Shown here: one piece after another, positions 34,909-46,499 of the stretch
How the letters are laid out: every line of letters begins with the position of its first letter
Position numbering within the stretch: the first letter of the stretch is position 1
Source: Corylus avellana
Lineage: Eukaryota; Streptophyta; Magnoliopsida; Fagales; Betulaceae
DNA length: 64,000 nucleotides
Reading direction: 5' to 3'
Assembly: GCF_901000735.1 (NCBI RefSeq)
Contig: NC_081542.1
Span: 15,043,577 to 15,107,576, forward strand
Position numbers and translations under genes: made by a program
The notes under the pieces: generated by a model
Databases searched by the model: none
What the model was told of the DNA's origin: nothing
What the model saw: only the letters and a program-made list of their open reading frames with translations

Positions 34909-35472
34909 ATGGCGTGCTCGGAGAAGCAAGTGATGGTGGTAGGGATAGACGACAGCGAGCACAGCTCATACGCGCTGGGGTGGACGCTGGACCACTTCTT
35001 CGTCCCTTGCACCTCCAACCCTACTTTCAAGCTCGTCGTCGTCCACGCCAAGCCCATTCCCACCTACGCCGTCGGCCTCGCCGGTCCTGGTAACTGCTAC
35101 CCACCGATCACCCACACATTTTTTTTTAAAAAAAATTTTAATTTTACATACATGTGTGTGTTGGACTACTGGTGTGGAATTGTCAAGAAAATTGGATGAC
35201 TTAGTGGAAATTCACTTGCTGATGTAGGAATTAATGTAGGAGCGGCCGAGGTTTTGCCGATGGTAGAAGCCGATTTGAAGAAGATCGCTGCCCGAGTCGT
35301 TGAAAAGGCCAAGGAACTTTGCATCAATAAATCGGTATTTTTTTTAAAATAATAATAATAATAATAATGATATTTAATAGACTCTTATATGATTATAAAA
35401 CTCAAATAAACTAATTTTGACTGCAACTTCATCCTAGTTGTATAGGAGTTTATTAAATAATAATAATAATAA

Positions 35473-35512
<40 letters not shown>

Positions 35513-36924
35513 GATTTTTAACTTGAATAGTCTAATCTATTATTTACAAGTAATGCTACATACCGCACCTTATTCTATCATTCCATCCCGTATTCTAGTG
35601 TGCTAATGTGATAGTATCTACTAAACCTTTTTAAACAAAAAAAATTCAAGGGCTATTGGAATTGTTAGATCAGCTCAAAATTGAGGTGCATTATATGGCA
35701 TTACTTATTATTTATATTTAAATTGAATGCGGCGACGAAGAATTGAACCCGGTAAAATCAGAAAAAAAGAAGAACTCATACAATGTTTCTAAAATCAATT
35801 GAATTGGAGCATTGAACAGATAGGAAGCCTAATACGTGAAATGTTTAATTTTAAATTCAAGACGTTTCGCTTGGATAGCATGTTAGATCTACACTTATTT
35901 CAAAATATAGTGAATTTAATTATTAATTATAATATTCTAACCATGAGAATACATGGTTGTTGAGAAATTTGGTTGCCCAGGAGTCTAATTTCTAGACCGA
36001 CCAGTCTCTGAAGTAAAATTTGCAATTTTGGATCCAGATTTGAAAGTATGCCCTGAAAAAACAGAGCACTTGTTGAGAAATTGCCTTGTTGGCATACAAT
36101 GGTTGTCATTTTTGACAGTTCATCCCTGAAAATTACATAGATACATATATATTTATACATACATACATCGCATGCATATACCTAATACATGTGTACCAGT
36201 ATGGCAGTAACTTGTGTGGGGAAAGTGTTCTTCTTGACATTTCAGATTGTATGCATGTAGGTGAATGATGTGACAGTGGAGGTTGTGGAAGGAGATGGTA
36301 GGAATGTTCTCTGTGAGGCCGTGGAGAGACACCATGCATCCATTTTGGTTGTTGGTAGTCATGGCTACGGAGCCATTAAGAGGTATTGATCTAATATTTT
36401 TCTTCTTATTTTTGTTGTTACAGTTTCCTACTGCAGAATTATAGACAAGTTGAGCAATTAATGTTGGGGAGACATATTTCTTAGGAAGTTCTTTCAATGA
36501 ACCCATAATATAACATATTGGAACACCACTTATAACTATGTTCAACACTCGCCCTCCCAAACCAACCCTCGGCTCTGTTACACCACTCTTGGGGTGATTT
36601 ATTTCTCAGACATTACTCAATCCAAAAACTGAAACTAATGGATTTGGACCCAATTGCGCTATATTAACTCCCCATTCTAATGATATATTTCATAACAATG
36701 AGCTATTTGAATTTGTTTTCGCCATTACTCTGATATTTTATCTTGAAGATCAGAATGTATACTTGTATTGTTCCCTGAAACAAGCAAGAATTCGATCATC
36801 CTGCTAGTTTTGACAATGTATTTGATTTTCATGCAGGGCTGTTTTAGGCAGTGTCAGTGACTACTGTGCTCATCATGCTCACTGCACCGTGATGATTGTT
36901 AAGAGGCCCAAAATCAAACACTAA
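34909..36924 (+). CDS. Universal stress protein A-like protein, copy B
   Basis: Exons 34909-35089, 35240-35334, 36261-36382 and 36837-36924 join in phase to the same 161-residue ATP-binding-type USP as copy A. The first residues are MACSEKQVMVVGIDDSEHSS, the loop is GSHG-9X-GS and the end is KRPKIKH. I find only silent exon changes (for example GGCTAC for GGCTAT in exon 3 and ATTGTTAAG for ATTGTGAAG in exon 4). The intron 2 acceptor reads TGTAG instead of TGCAG but keeps AG. The gene sits alone between two 100-N gaps, so it could be a true tandem copy or an assembly duplicate of USP-A. The distinct 3' flank and Pack-type element argue for a real separate locus or another haplotype. Confidence 0.85.
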
Positions 36925-37366
36925 AAAAGCTACTTTTCCTGCTTCACATAAACACATATAGCAGTTGAATCAGCCAAGTGATTTACATTATAATAAATTT
37001 GATCAGTGTATATTTATGTGATATTTCATGCAATGTGGCTTGTTGTGTCATCTGCTTCTATACTTTATTCCCACTTGTGAATGGGGCGGCTAGGAATTCT
37101 CCTTCATATTTTACACTGGAATTTCATCGAATACGTTATCGTCAACGTGCTTTTTCAAAGCTAGCATCCAATCTTATGTGGTATAAAATATAAATAACAC
37201 CCACTTGGCAAAAACAACACCCTAATTATAAGCATCCAATGCTTATTTGGTACTAAATAACATCCAATTCTATTCCCTCCTTTCCCATATGTAGTGGGAA
37301 GATCCCTATGTGCCATTTTGATTAGTTGTTGTATTTATTGTTTTTTTTTTTTTTTTTTTTTTTAAA

Positions 37367-38359
37367 GGGAAAATTACACTTTATCCCCCAAAGTTTGGGG
37401 CGATTTTCAATTCGACCTCCAATGTTTCAATTTTTGCAATGTACTCCCTAAACTTTCAAATTTTTGCAATTCGACAATTCCGTCAGTCAAAGCCATATTG
37501 ACTGACAGAACAGTGATCACGTGTGACGCACGTGATCATTGTTGGCTTTTTTCCCCAAAATGCCCCCCATCCCAACCGCCGATCTCTCTCTCTCTCTCTC
37601 CTTGCTGACGAAGACGTCGATGACACCTCCTCAAGAGCAACATCCAAGTCATAGGCCGAATTAGCTTCTTCTTTCAGTCGAATTGCAAGGACTACACATC
37701 GACGTGTACCCTCATAAGGAGAAGGAGCTCGTGGAGAGGAAGCTTGTCTGTACCGCAAGTATTTTTCAATGAGAAGCTGTTTGGGGGCCTGATGGCGTTG
37801 AACTCTCTAAGGAACAGTGGCGGATTCGACTGGAGATTGAAGAAAATGCTAGGGAGCAAATGTCCCGACGATGCGCCTGCACTGCCTGTTTATGAATTTG
37901 ATGACACCGAGGAGGAATGGACGGACGAGATGGTCGGGATCGTCAGGGTTTTACGTCAGAAATTGCCCATTCAGGATCGTCCAACTAAGATGAAGATGGT
38001 GAAAAATTGCTTATCTGGGAGCGAGACGGTGGAGGTGTTGATTCACCTCTTGGGCTACAACCGCTGGAAGGTACGTGTGGGTGGGCAAGTGTCGTCGATG
38101 TCTTCGTCGGCAAGGAGAGAGAGAGAGAGAGAGTGATCGGAGGTTGGGATGGGGGGCATTTTGGAGGAAAAAAAAAAAACCAAGAGTGATCACGTGCGAA
38201 TCACGTGATCACTGTCCCGTCAGTCAAAATGGCTTTGACTAACGAAATGGTTGAATTGCAAAAATTTGGAAGTTTGAGGGGGTGCATTACAAAAATTGAA
38301 ACATTGGAGGTCGAATTGAAAATCGCTCCAAACTTTGGGGGGTAAAGTGTAATTTTCCC
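37367..38359. mobile_element. Pack-type TIR element carrying glutaredoxin-DEP gene fragment, copy B
   Basis: The inverted termini are the same (GGGAAAATTACACTTTA and TAAAGTGTAATTTTCCC) and the position is the same relative to the USP gene. The interior differs from copy A at roughly one base in ten. The captured frame (about 37744-38136) reads SVPQVFFNEKLFGGL, LRNSGGFDWRLKKMLGSKCP, KMKMVKNCLSGSETVEVLI. KNC-SGSE looks closer to the presumed donor protein than the KHCFCGRSK of copies A and C. A small deletion just upstream shifts the frame before SVPQ. Confidence 0.72.
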
Positions 38360-38495
38360 TTTAAAAAAAGAACAAAAACCCATTTGGCCACTTAAAACCA
38401 AGCAAATTGGGTCCAATTCTTGATTTTTCAAATGGGATTTCACCAAATTGATTTTTCAAATAGTTATACAAGATGTTTAGGCATATTTATTTATT

Positions 38496-38831
38496 GGGGA
38501 AAATATACTTTACCCTCATAAAATTTCACCTCATTTGCAATTTTGCCTCCAATATTTAAAAATTGGCAATGTGCCCCAACAAAATATAAGAAATTTGCAA
38601 TGTGACCTATCCGTTAACTATTTCCGTATAATTTAACTGAAAATTTCGCACATGCATTTTTTTTTATCTCTGATTTCCAAAATTGCCCCATATTTTTTTG
38701 ATGAAATTCCAAAAATGCCCATAATTAAAAAAACAAAATAAGAAGAAAAAAAAAAAATGGGGTTGGCCGTAGCCACCCCCTTTGGCCATGGGGTGGCGAG
38801 CACCTCCAGTTTTTTTTCTTTCTATTTTGTC

Positions 38832-38865
<34 letters not shown>

Positions 38866-39013
38866 AGGGCAATTGGAGAAAAGGGAAATCATAGACGGAT
38901 GGATCACATTGCAAATTTTTTATACTTTATTGGAGTACATTGTCAATTTTTAAACATTGGAAGCCGAATTGCAAATAAGATGAAACATTAGGGGGGTAAA
39001 GTGCATTTTCTCT
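38496..39013. mobile_element. Mutator-like fold-back MITE behind USP-B
   Basis: This is the counterpart of 28738-29260, with the same inverted ends and the GGTGGCC-type centre at about 38770-38805, but an expanded T/A run at about 38831-38866 and many substitutions. It is at the same position relative to the USP gene. Confidence 0.65.
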
Positions 39014-39527
39014 TTATTTATTTATTCTCCACTCATTTTATTGTAAATCATAATTTTCTATTTTTTTTTACTTATACAGCTTAAAAAAAAAAGTTGCATG
39101 ATACTAAATAAATTTCTTTATCAAATAAACAGTTGATTACAAAGTCATGGCCTTTTAAGATTATGATGATCGAAACAATTCCAAACTTACTATGATGATT
39201 CTTCCAACTTAATAAAACGAGTCAAGTTTTATCTATTGTCGTCTCAATAGCCCTAATCTATATCTGTTCAACTTCGATTATAAAAATTAAATTTTAAAAC
39301 GATTTAAAAGTGGCATTTTTATATTTATCTATTTAACCTACATTATAATAAGGCTTATTACAATTTTATTTAAAATTAAATATTAGAAAATATAATAGGA
39401 CATATTGGATTGCTCATTTAAAATAAACTACTCAGAAAAATTTATTACACCCTAAGTATTGCACTCGATTCAAATCGACAACAGATAGATCGATATATGG
39501 ATCATCTATTTAAAATAGGGAAAATTA

Positions 39528-39686
39528 CAGTTTACCCCCCCAAAGTTGACAGCGTTTTTCAATTCGAACATCAAAGTTTCAATTTTTGCAATCCACCCCC
39601 ACAAAGTTCAAATTTTTTTTCAATTCGACAAATATCATCCTAAAATTCTCACATTGCCCATGATTTTTATTTTTATTTTTATTTTA
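39528..39686. mobile_element. Left end of a different MITE at the same target site as 29756
   Basis: Directly after TTTAAAATA the sequence reads GGGAAAATTACAGTTTACCCC, AATTCGAACATC and AATTTTTGCAATCC. This belongs to the GGGAAAATTACA type, not the GGGAAAAATATAAAA type found after the same nine bases in copy A. It is cut by the gap at 39687, so its right end and second target copy are unseen. Confidence 0.55.
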
Positions 39687-39786
39687 NNNNNNNNNNNNNN
39701 NNNNNNNNNNNNNNNNNNNNNNNNNNNNNNNNNNNNNNNNNNNNNNNNNNNNNNNNNNNNNNNNNNNNNNNNNNNNNNNNNNNNNN
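39687..39786. other. Assembly gap of 100 N
   Basis: Exactly 100 N lie between a truncated MITE on the left and the interior of LINE copy 2 on the right. The LINE 3' end is therefore missing. Confidence 0.98.
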
Positions 39787-40581
39787 AAGAGACATACTAC
39801 GTGCAACAAGACATTTCCCATTCGAGTCTTGGGCTATAATTCCCAACCCCACACGTCCTTCCTTCGAATTTAGCCTAGCATTCCAATTTATCTTCATCAT
39901 GTTCCGTGGTGAAGGCTGTCATACTACAACTACTGGTTCACGGTCACTAGTTACTCCCTATTGAGAGTTGCGATTTGCCCTTTGAAATTCTTCCATCAAG
40001 GTTTGAGCTTCCCGTAATAGCCGAGTTGGGTTGAGGAAATTTTCTCCATGTATTACTGAATTTCTCCTCAAACCAAATTTTCCTTGCCATGACAACAAAA
40101 TGTTCAGCTTCCTCTGTATCGCATCTTTCAAGCACTAACTCAAAAACATCCAGGAAATTGCCCCCCACTCCGCCGCATTTTTGTATTCTTACCGGTCCAC
40201 CTCCCTATACGTCGTTTGAGGACGGAAAAGGCCATAGAATGTGCACTACCCTTTCTTCGTCTAGTCCACAGATGGGGCAAGATGTATCTTGGACTACTCC
40301 CTTCTTGACCAGATTCACTCTGGCCCCGTTTGGTTTGCGGAATAGACATTTGGATTGGACTAGCTAACACTAGGTATAACTAGTCCTCTGTTTGGTAACA
40401 CTCTATTCTTGGTAATAGTCTCTTCCCATGGGGCTACTAATCTCATACACACAAGGTTAGCTAAGCCACTAAAAAATGAGTGGCTTAGCTAATCATTTCA
40501 TGTGGAATTAAATTAATTGTGTAAATTGCCACAAAAAACCCCACTTGTAGAATTAAATTTCGTTCTCTCTCTGATTCTTCT

Positions 40582-40654
<73 letters not shown>

Positions 40655-43600
40655 TATCTTTTCTCCGTCTCTATATTTCGTTATCTCTCTTTCTATTTCC
40701 TCTCTGATTCTTTTGGTACAGTTTTTTTGCAAGTGCAAATGAAATTTTTTTTTCTCTATGCCGTCTCCCTTCTCTGTACCGTTTCATTTTTTTTTTTTTG
40801 ATTCTCTGTACCATTTCTCTCTGATTTTCTTCTCTCTGTTTCTTTGTTTTTTTTTTTTTTTTTTATTTATGTACCTTTTTTTAAAATTCTATTTCTCCGT
40901 GTCTCATTTTTCTCAGTTTATTTTTAATTTTTTAATTTTTTTTCTTTGACGAATCTGCAAGGTTTTTATCAAATACAAATATATAATTTGTTTTTTGATT
41001 TCTTTTGATTCTCTGTACATTCTCCAACTATATTTTTTTGATTTCAAGATTGAGTTTGATTCTGTTTTCACCAACTATATATTTTTTTATATAAATAATT
41101 TTATAGCATAACTGCCAAAAAAAAGAAAAAAAAGAAAAAAGGCCACATACCTGACATAATTAAAAAAAAAAAAAAATTATAGTAAAGTTGTTTATGTTTA
41201 AAAAAAAAAGAAAAAGAATGAAAATCCTTAATAATATAAGTTGTATTTGTATTATAGGGTATTATAGGAAATTTGATCTCAATATGATTCCATTCACCAA
41301 CATATTGCATTGTACTAAACGAAGGAATATGATTAGCTAGTCTATTCCAGTATTACAACAAAACAAAAGAATATGAATAGCTAATCTATTCCACACTCTT
41401 CTATTCCCAATAGTAGCTAATCATTTTCCAATGGATTAGACATTCCGCGAACCAAACGAGGCCTCTAGTTTGTAATAGATTATGTAGGGCTTTCCATAAA
41501 AATTGCTTTGCCACATTTGGTATCTATAAATTCCAACACTCCTTCCAAGATACACCGCTAGCAGGTTTGGATGTTCCACCTCCTCTATTTGCCATAGTCT
41601 CCTTCTCCAAAAAGTAAGCACTTTGGACGAAGAAAATTCTGTTTTTGGTACACCGCCAAATAAGTCGGTCCTTAGTTGGCATAGGGCTAATAGGCATGCT
41701 TTTGATCACCTCAGCTTCGTCATCCCGAAAAAACTTGTGTAATAAGATCAACTCTCTATTTTCTTGTGCTTGGGTCAATAAGCTCCGAAACACGAGCCTG
41801 TCGATCAAGTACAGTTGTCGGTGATTGTACCATGTATGTGGTTGGTTTCGGGACCCATTTGTCACCCCACACATGAATGTCATCCCCATTTCCAATCCTC
41901 CAAATAAGACAATTTCGAAGTACCAGTAGGGCTGCCATAAAACTTTGCTACATAAGAGGGTTCGTTGCCTAGACTTGCCTCCAAAATATAGCAAGATGAA
42001 TAATATTTAGCCTTTAGGATTTTCCAAGGCAAAGATTCTGGACACTGTAGTAATCTTCAAAGTTGCTTTGCTCGATGGGCTTTGTTAAAAATTCCCAAAT
42101 CGCGGAACCCTAACCCATCTTGGGCATTGGAAAGACCCATCCTTTCCCAACTCATCCAATGTATTTTAGAAGCGTTCTCTTTATGCCCCCACCAAAATCG
42201 CTGCATCAACCCTTGTATCTCCTTACACAAAGCTATAGGCAAGAGGAAAACACTTATACAATATGTGGGAATGGCCTGTGCCACTGCTTTAATTAATATC
42301 TCCTTCCTTGCTTGCATCAGAAATTTTGTCTTCCAACTATTGAGGCAATTTCACACTCGATCCTTGATGCCTGAAAAAGCCTATGTTCGCGACTTCTCAA
42401 CAAGAGTTGGAAGCCCTAAATACTTGTCATAGCTCTGAGTGGTTTGGAGACTCGACATTTGAGTGATTTCCTGCATCTTTTTCTGAACTTGTGTTGCGAC
42501 TGAAGAAAATAGAAGTCTTGTCCTTGTTAAGCTTCTGTCCCGATGCTACTTCATATTTTTCTAAGATTTTAGTTAATCTCCTCCATTCGACGGAATTCAC
42601 TTTACAGAAAATCAAGCTATCATATGCAAAAAACAGGTGACTCAATCTAGGGCCTTTTCTGGAAGTAGGGACCCCTGTCAACACCCCGTTCTTCTTAGCT
42701 TGAGACAATAATGCACTAAGCGACTCTGTGTACAAGAGGAATAAGTACGGGGATAAAAGATCCCCTTGCCGGATCCATCTCAAAGGCTTTATGTGTTCGA
42801 CTGGCTGTCCATTTACGAGAATGGCATAGGAGACCGAGCTGACACACCCGGTAATCAAATTTATCCAGGCCTCTGGAAATTCCATTTTATGCATAATTGC
42901 TTCTAGAAATGCCCACTCCACTCGATCATACGCCTTACTCATATCAAGCTTTATTCCTATATATCCAACCTTACTCGACATTCTAGTGTGCATTGTGTGT
43001 AGAGTTTCATATGCCGCCACTATATTGTTCGAAATTAGCCTTCCTGGGCTGAAGGCACTCTGATTTGCATAAATGACATGCAGAAGGATCATCTTGAATC
43101 GATTTGCCAATACCTTAGCAATGATTTTGTAAACGACGTTACAAAGGCTAATCGGTTTGAAGTCAGATACACAGCTAGGGTTGTTTTCTTTGGAATTAGT
43201 GCAATATGTGTCATATTAATGTTTCTGTCCAACTTAGATCCATTGAGGAAATGTAAAACAACACTACATACCTCTCGACCAACGGTCTTCCATTGCTGTT
43301 GATAAAATTCTGCCAAGAAGCCATTAGAACCTGGTGCTTTGAGTGGTGCCATCTGCATCAAAGCTCTATAGATCTCATCCTCCGAGTATGCAGCAGTCAA
43401 AGAGGTCTTTATATCCTTCGACAATCTATTTTCAATAGCCGTTGCGGAATCCTCAATATTACGCAGTATAACCGATGTGAATAAATCCTAGTAAAAATCT
43501 TTGAATGCTTACTCCACCTTGGCCTGGGATACACAAGTATGACCCATTCTGTCAACAATTTGTTCAATCCGATTTCTGTGTTGTCTCTGGTTCGCACAGG

Positions 43601-44046
43601 TGTGGAAATATTTGGTATTATGATCACCGTCTCGCAACCAATTTTCTTTTGCCTGTTGGCGCCATTTGAGCTCTTCTTGTTCCAACATGACATTTAGTTC
43701 TTCTTGAAGCAACTTTTCAGTTTGCACATTGAGAGGATTTTCCACTTCTTAAATTTTCCTTAATTCAGTTGTCTTCTCCAGAATAAGTTTCTCCGTCGGT
43801 TGCCTCTGTTTTTTGACCCATTGCTTGATAACCTTTTGGCATCCGTGTAACTTCCTCCTAAAAACCGTCCATGGTTCTATGTTAGGACATCTCACAGCCC
43901 ATGACTCTTGAACAATCTTTTTAAAGTCCCAACATTTTGACCAACCCATTTCAAACCGGAAGGGCCGCCATTTTTTTGGGATAGACATCCCCTTTATGTT
44001 CATATAAAGAAGTATTAGAAGGTGACCTGAACTGCAACAGGTCAAA
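39787..44046 (-). mobile_element. L1-type LINE, degenerate, copy 2
   Basis: In minus-strand order the pieces are: the end of the endonuclease region (GHLLILL, KKWRPFRFE) at 43749-44045; the linker with WLRDGDHNTKYFH; reverse transcriptase ([52 protein letters not shown]) at 42427-43424; the FWWGHKE and WKECWNL regions; and the beginning of RNase H (INWNARLNSKEGRVGLGI) at 39787-39900. The FADD box is the same FAYD as in copy 1. The RNase H first aspartate is also lost here. The element is 5' truncated at 44046, where the NLA2 flank starts. It is interrupted by a 1.14-kb DNA transposon. Confidence 0.9.
40322..41463. mobile_element. Harbinger-like non-autonomous DNA transposon inside LINE copy 2
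   Basis: The terminal inverted repeats begin GGCCCCGTTTGGTTTGCGGA and end GCGAACCAAACGAGGCC. A 3-bp TCT repeat flanks it (40319-40321 and 41464-41466), and LINE copy 1 has the uninterrupted site (CACTCTAGTTGG at about 31655). These termini and a 3-bp duplication fit the PIF/Harbinger class, although TCT is not the canonical TTA-type target. The interior is made of CT and TA microsatellites and long T runs. No transposase is seen. Confidence 0.8.
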
Positions 44047-44198
44047 ACATTTCACTATATACACTAAAACTATGTACAGATTTTATTCCAGATTAGAGAA
44101 TCTACAAGAAACATTAACAGCTAAAATAGGTCTACATTTTCAAATACAGTCCAAATTTTTACATAGCACTAGCATTGCCTAGGAATGGCATTGCCTAA

Positions 44199-46247
44199 TC
44201 AGACACCTAGAAATGCCCTACTCTGACCGTCCCAATAATCTTTTATCTGACGAATCCTCTCCACTTTTTCTGTTTGAAGCCGCGCCTCCCAGTACTCGGG
44301 GCAACTGTTCAAACAATTGTAATATGTATACCGTTAAATATAATAAAACAAAGTATTTTCTTTGGCAAAATATGCCCATTCAATCTTTTGTTATTTTGAT
44401 TTTCTATGTTTTCTTAAACATAAGCCATAACTGAAGGAATTAAAAGAAACACTACCTCCTGCTTAATAGAATATTAAGCTCATCCAAGTGTACAGCACCT
44501 TCATAAACTCTAGCCTGAAATCAACAAAAAATAGTTCATTATTTTTATTGCAAATTGTGCACAACAACCCAGAACTTCATGGTGCAGAAGCCCATAAATG
44601 ATTATATTCTATTTATTCACTTCTAAGTGCATTCACATCGGGCTTAGCAAATTTTTACTGCCGATTGACTTACCTCTCGACATAGAGGGCATTTTGCTTT
44701 AGGCTCTGCTGCCTTTAGGCCATCAACAATAGTGACCGATGCGGCCGAGCAAGCACACATGTAGCAGAATATGTGACCACAAGTGAGGGAAACTGGATCA
44801 AAGACTGTGTCCTGCTTCCAAAATCACATTAAATCATTAACAAATGGCTTCACTACTTCAATTTAACATGTTATCAGAGCAAAGATACTGAATTCAAACT
44901 TTGTCTCCGTTATATGTACACAATATGCATACGGCAAATTACCAAGCATATGGAACAAGTGAGGGCAATATCGACTTTGACGGAATCGAAGAGCTCACAA
45001 GTAAGTGAGGGTTGGCCATCATCATCATATGTGAGGTTGCATCCCTCAAACAAAGGTGATGCCTTGCTATAATTGACCTTGCTTTCCCTTAGATTGATGT
45101 GGAAAGCCATGAGCTCACACAGCCAAGGACTTTGAAGAATTTCAATATGCTTGCTTTGAGCTTGTGACTTGAAGGCCTTACCTTGCTTAGAGTAATGAAC
45201 CTGTGCTCAAAATTAATGACACTTAAGTAAATTCATAAAGAAAAACCAAAGCCAAATCGAATGAGATGACGTGACAGTGAAAATCAGCCCTTACTATGTC
45301 TTCTTTTACAAATCTTTGCTGGTACAAATGCTGATTGTCAGTATTAAGTCATCCTAGTTGTATAAAAGTTCACAAAGCGGGATAGATATACCTTATCGTA
45401 TTTCTTAAGTATTTTTCGGATTGCAACCGCGTTGATAAGTGCGTAAGTAACGAGGTCCTTTCCCTCTTGGATTAAGGTAACATGGTTATTTTGTAGCTTG
45501 GCTTTGAACCAAATAAAGTACTTCCGAAACCCAGAAGCAAGATGTAGCTCAAGCAATTTCTGGGCACGCTTATTAAAGCAAGCTACTACTGCAGACATTT
45601 CCTTGAGAAGAGAAGGAAAGAAGGTTCCATCGCACACTACACATATCCAAACACAACAAATCAAAACCTTTAACTTCTTTTGTCGCATATCTTGGAATCT
45701 AAATCCTTATTTATCTAACATGATGATTAAAATAGTAGTTATCAACCTACTAAAATATTAATTAAATTCAATATTTCCTATAAATTTAAGCTCTTAAGAT
45801 AACTTATGATTTAACGGTATAGAGCTGACCGAGCCTATCATTATGCAGGCTCAAACCTTTTGGTAGAAAGATAGATAAATGTTTTATTTCAGTTCTATTA
45901 AGAGAAGGAAAGGTGATTAGAGGAATATAATTTTCAAAAAAATCATCACCTTTATTAAAATCCAACAGATTGGCCAAAAAGCAATGTTGATAACCCAGAA
46001 AGATTAGATAAAGAAAGATTCAAAATAAACTAGAAAATGCATGTAAAAATAGTTTTTTCCCAGAAGATTGATTACCTGGGCAATGGTGAGGGCATGTTTG
46101 GGTGTCATGGAGTCCATCAATGGCATTGTCGGAATGAAAATCGCTCCGGCACTTCTTCAAAATCTTCTTAAGCTTCTTGAAGCCAAGCCCAGGAAGTTTT
46201 TTCTCTTGGCCTTGCATGTACTCCTGGTATTTCTTGCAAAACTTCAT
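44199..46247 (-). CDS. NLA: SPX-RING E3 ubiquitin ligase NLA/BAH1-like, copy 2
   Basis: Six exons on the minus strand, in coding order 46076-46247, 45392-45636, 44943-45200, 44674-44811, 44456-44514 and 44199-44304 (TGA at 44199-44201), match copy 1 in every length and phase and give 325 residues. The SPX domain and all RING residues ([17 protein letters not shown]) are kept. About eight residues differ from copy 1: Gly to Ala in SAVVACF, Gln to Lys in GKAF, Ala to Pro in KASP, and five in the last exon (Arg to Thr, Arg to Lys, Gly to Asp, Cys to Ser, Met to Leu), so change is concentrated at the C-terminus. Introns 2-5 are nearly identical to copy 1, whereas intron 1 and the far upstream region have diverged. 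The gene lies directly beside the 5' end of LINE copy 2. Confidence 0.93.
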
Positions 46248-46499
46248 CTTAATTCGATCCTCACTGACAGCAATATCTCCTCAATTTCTTTTCTTTCTTC
46301 AACAGAGATTGATTTTGATAATATGAATGTAACACAACAGAGATTAATGCATCTAAATCCTCTCTCTCTCTCTCTTTCTGTGTAAGTCTCTGTGTATGTC
46401 GGAAAATGATGGCGGCATGGACTGGTTAGAGAGCAGTTACTTGAAGCAAAAAAACTGTGATTCCTGAGAGAAAAAGTCAATTTATCGAAAGTTTCTCCT

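Larger units (their letters stand above)
33486..37360. repeat. Copy B of near-identical USP segment (pairs with 23516-27390)
   Basis: It reproduces copy A almost without change, including the nested SINEs, the TATA box, the TAA and TA microsatellites of intron 2 and the USP exons. The coordinate offset is a constant 9971 through exon 3. After about 36400 private changes appear, for example a deletion of ACTGTCTT next to ATAACTATGT. Confidence 0.85.
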
